Of a DNA stretch of 64,000 nucleotides, positions 62,141 to 64,000 are shown piece after piece; the first letter of the stretch is position 1; the number at the start of each line of letters is the position of its first letter. Position numbers and translations under genes: made by a program. The stretch is taken from contig NZ_KB850070.1 in the NCBI RefSeq assembly GCF_000369525.1, forward strand, positions 449,668-513,667, read 5' to 3'. Under the pieces are notes generated by a model. That model was given only the letters and a program-made list of their open reading frames with translations. It was not told the DNA's origin and searched no databases. Source of the stretch: Acinetobacter higginsii. GTDB lineage: Bacteria > Pseudomonadota > Gammaproteobacteria > Pseudomonadales > Moraxellaceae.

Positions 62141-63847
62141 TCAGGACTTGGCCTTGCCCCAATACTTCAATTTAGAGGTCTGTCCTATCCCGACATTAAA
62201 ACAATTATTCGGATCAAGTTTCTGATAGAAATTGGCCAATGCTGGCTTGGCAATATACAGATGCCCCACATTATGCTCGGCAGGATATTCAGCACGGCGT
62301 GCATCCAGCAACTGCCACATCTGATGTTCCATCGCTAAAGGATCATTGCCCTTTTTAAGAATGTAATCTTGATGAAACACGTGACAGAAAAAGTGCCCAT
62401 AGTAAAGTTTATGGATAATCTGCTGTTCCATCTCCACAGGCAATTGCTCGACCCATTCACGGTCATTACGGCGTAATGCAATGTCTAATGCCACAATATC
62501 TTCAACCTCATCGCGATGGGTATCACGATAACGAATCGCAGCACCTGCTACCGCAAAACGATGCAAAAAGGCTTTACGTCCTTCATCAGCATCACAAAGA
62601 AAAAAATTGCCCGAAGCATGTACCGCAAAATAGTCTTGTAAAAATTGCTCGGTCTGGGCTTTGCAATTATTTTCGACTCGCAACATCAGGTGATGCTCAT
62701 AATGATCGCGATATTCGGTCATTCGTTTAGGTAAATGACTCGGCAACAAGGCCGTGATCGCTTGTAACAGATGATCGGTCAGCCCTTTGATTTTAAATTG
62801 TTCTAAAAAGCCATCGACCTTGTCTTTAAGTGCAAAGGCTTTGGGCACATTGGCGGTGCCAAATTTCTCAATAAACAGAAAGGTATCTTTGCCGTATTTT
62901 TCACCGATATGATACGCATCACGATGGATGTATTCCCCTGCAATCGGCAAGCTTGGCAGCGAGGTCAGTAAATAACGTCGAATTGCAGTCAGATCATCGG
63001 CATCATTTGTACCAATATAAAATACACTGCTCTCTACCTTTTCATAAGTATCCAAACGCACCGCAAACACGCAGACTTTTCCCGCAGAACCTGAGGCTTC
63101 AAACAGTCTTGAGGGATCAGCATTAAAGCGTGCAGGACTATCAGCATCGACCTGAGTGACATCTTGTGCATAACGCTGATCGGATGCCTGCTTTTCAGCA
63201 TCATCTAAAATATCTGTGGCTTGATAGCGCTGCTGCTCTAAACGGGTCAGGATTTCTTCTGGGCTTGAGCCTAAATTCACACCCAGATGATTGACCAACT
63301 CCAGCTGACCTTGCGCATTGACCTGTGCATACAGCGCCAGTTCGGTATAAGCAGGCCCACGACGTACCAAGGCGCCACCTGAATTGTTACACACCCCGCC
63401 TAAGACCGAAGCACCAATACAGGAAGACCCAATCACCGAATGTGGCTCACGATCATAGCCTTTCAGGACTTGTTCCAGATTGTCCAAGGTCGCCCCCGGT
63501 AAACAAATCACCTGCTTACCCTCATGAATGACTTGAATACCCTTTAAACGGCGCGTACTCATCACCAAAACAGGACGGTCATAATCATCGCCATATGGGG
63601 TTGAGCCACCCGTCAGGCCCGTATTGGCCGCTTGCATGATGACGATACAGTCCGCTTCAATCGCGGCTTGTAGCACCTGCCATTGTTCCAGCAAAGTGCC
63701 GGGAATGACCACTGCAAAGACTTTCCCCTCACCAAAACGACGACCTTGACGATACTGCCGTGTACTTTGATCATCACTCAGTACATGCTGACGTCCAACA
63801 ATCTGCTGTAAACGATCAATCACCACTTTGGGAGAAAATGTTTGCAT
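62141..63847 (-). CDS. dld: Quinone-dependent D-lactate dehydrogenase
   Basis: The 568-residue FAD-linked oxidase converts D-lactate to pyruvate at the inner membrane. The PCMH-type FAD-binding domain shows VIMQAANTGLTGGSTPYG and SCIGASVLGGVCNNSGGALVRRGPAYTE. The C-terminal membrane-binding/cap domain includes HRFAVAGAAIRYRDTHRDEVEDIVALDIALRRND and LDPNNCFNVGIGQTSKL, as in E. coli Dld. Length matches. In acinetobacters dld is usually the last gene of the lldP-lldR-lldD-dld set, so lldD is expected past the right edge. Confidence 0.93.
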   Translation of the reverse strand: MQTFSPKVVIDRLQQIVGRQHVLSDDQSTRQYRQGRRFGEGKVFAVVIPGTLLEQWQVLQAAIEADCIVIMQAANTGLTGGSTPYGDDYDRPVLVMSTRRLKGIQVIHEGKQVICLPGATLDNLEQVLKGYDREPHSVIGSSCIGASVLGGVCNNSGGALVRRGPAYTELALYAQVNAQGQLELVNHLGVNLGSSPEEILTRLEQQRYQATDILDDAEKQASDQRYAQDVTQVDADSPARFNADPSRLFEASGSAGKVCVFAVRLDTYEKVESSVFYIGTNDADDLTAIRRYLLTSLPSLPIAGEYIHRDAYHIGEKYGKDTFLFIEKFGTANVPKAFALKDKVDGFLEQFKIKGLTDHLLQAITALLPSHLPKRMTEYRDHYEHHLMLRVENNCKAQTEQFLQDYFAVHASGNFFLCDADEGRKAFLHRFAVAGAAIRYRDTHRDEVEDIVALDIALRRNDREWVEQLPVEMEQQIIHKLYYGHFFCHVFHQDYILKKGNDPLAMEHQMWQLLDARRAEYPAEHNVGHLYIAKPALANFYQKLDPNNCFNVGIGQTSKLKYWGKAKS

Positions 63848-63972
63848 GATGGCTCCTTTGGATCATCCATTTATAAACTTAGACCAATACGACGGAGTCT
63901 TACTGTTTGTCATTTATCATTTGAGTAGCTCATTCTTCAATTTGAATCAGCCCTATATTTACTATCGCGGTT

Positions 63973-63990
63973 GGCGGCAAGGATGCCGCC
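63973..63990. other. GC-rich hairpin near the right edge
   Basis: GGCGGCA (63973-63979) pairs perfectly with TGCCGCC (63984-63990) around AGGA, upstream of dld. No T-tract follows. It could be a terminator core or the end of a neighbouring gene; the window ends too soon to tell. Confidence 0.4.
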
Positions 63991-64000
63991 TGTTGAGCAA

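Overview
The window looks like an Acinetobacter chromosome. The A+T-rich DNA, short intergenic spacers and protein families fit. The right flank carries acnD-prpC-prpB-gntR, then an aromatic aminotransferase gene, then dld, which is the block that borders the capsule K locus in many acinetobacters. The species cannot be fixed from sequence alone.

Left part (1-11.5 kb). The reverse strand carries the first ~1,774 codons of a very large trimeric autotransporter adhesin whose C-terminal anchor lies beyond position 1. A complete IS5-family element (5378-6234) sits 53 bp upstream of its start codon and may supply the -35 box of a hybrid promoter. A decayed coding remnant and a truncated MocR-like regulator follow. 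A forward module then encodes a SnoaL-like protein, a PuuB-type FAD oxidoreductase, an amino-acid/amine permease and an EamA-type exporter.

Metabolic part (11.5-26.3 kb). A reverse-strand valine/isobutyrate operon encodes MmsA, MmsB, an acyl-CoA synthetase, an acyl-CoA dehydrogenase, an enoyl-CoA hydratase, a 3-hydroxyisobutyryl-CoA hydrolase and an MHS-type permease. A divergent LysR regulator faces it. Next is a D-/L-alanine catabolic cluster (dadA, alr, ridA, cycA) facing an Lrp-type regulator.

Surface polysaccharide part (26.3-46.4 kb). This is the standout region. It holds a group-2/3-like, ABC-transporter-dependent capsule system. kpsM-kpsT-kpsE-kpsD are followed in one apparent transcription unit by a 1,060-residue two-domain glycosyltransferase and a CMP-legionaminate pathway (legB-legC-legH-legI-legG-ptmE-legF). 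kpsC and kpsS (the Kdo linker transferases) form a separate unit, and a forward two-gene glycosyltransferase unit lies between them. No Wzx flippase or Wzy polymerase gene was seen. Read together, the genes predict a nonulosonate (legionaminic-type) capsule built on a poly-Kdo lipid linker and exported by an ABC transporter. The 1,060-residue fusion is the best candidate polymerase. This architecture is not the usual Wzy-dependent Acinetobacter capsule.

Right part (46.4-64 kb). Small housekeeping and unknown genes (RraB-like, two GNAT proteins, rluA, EamA, DUF1003, DUF4126, a 47-residue zinc-ribbon protein) and a vapBC toxin-antitoxin pair precede the methylcitrate operon (gntR-prpB-prpC-acnD), an aromatic aminotransferase and D-lactate dehydrogenase. 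The gntR promoter lies between two copies of a perfect 12-bp palindrome, with a near-identical third copy further upstream. A 104-bp nested palindromic element separates prpB from prpC.
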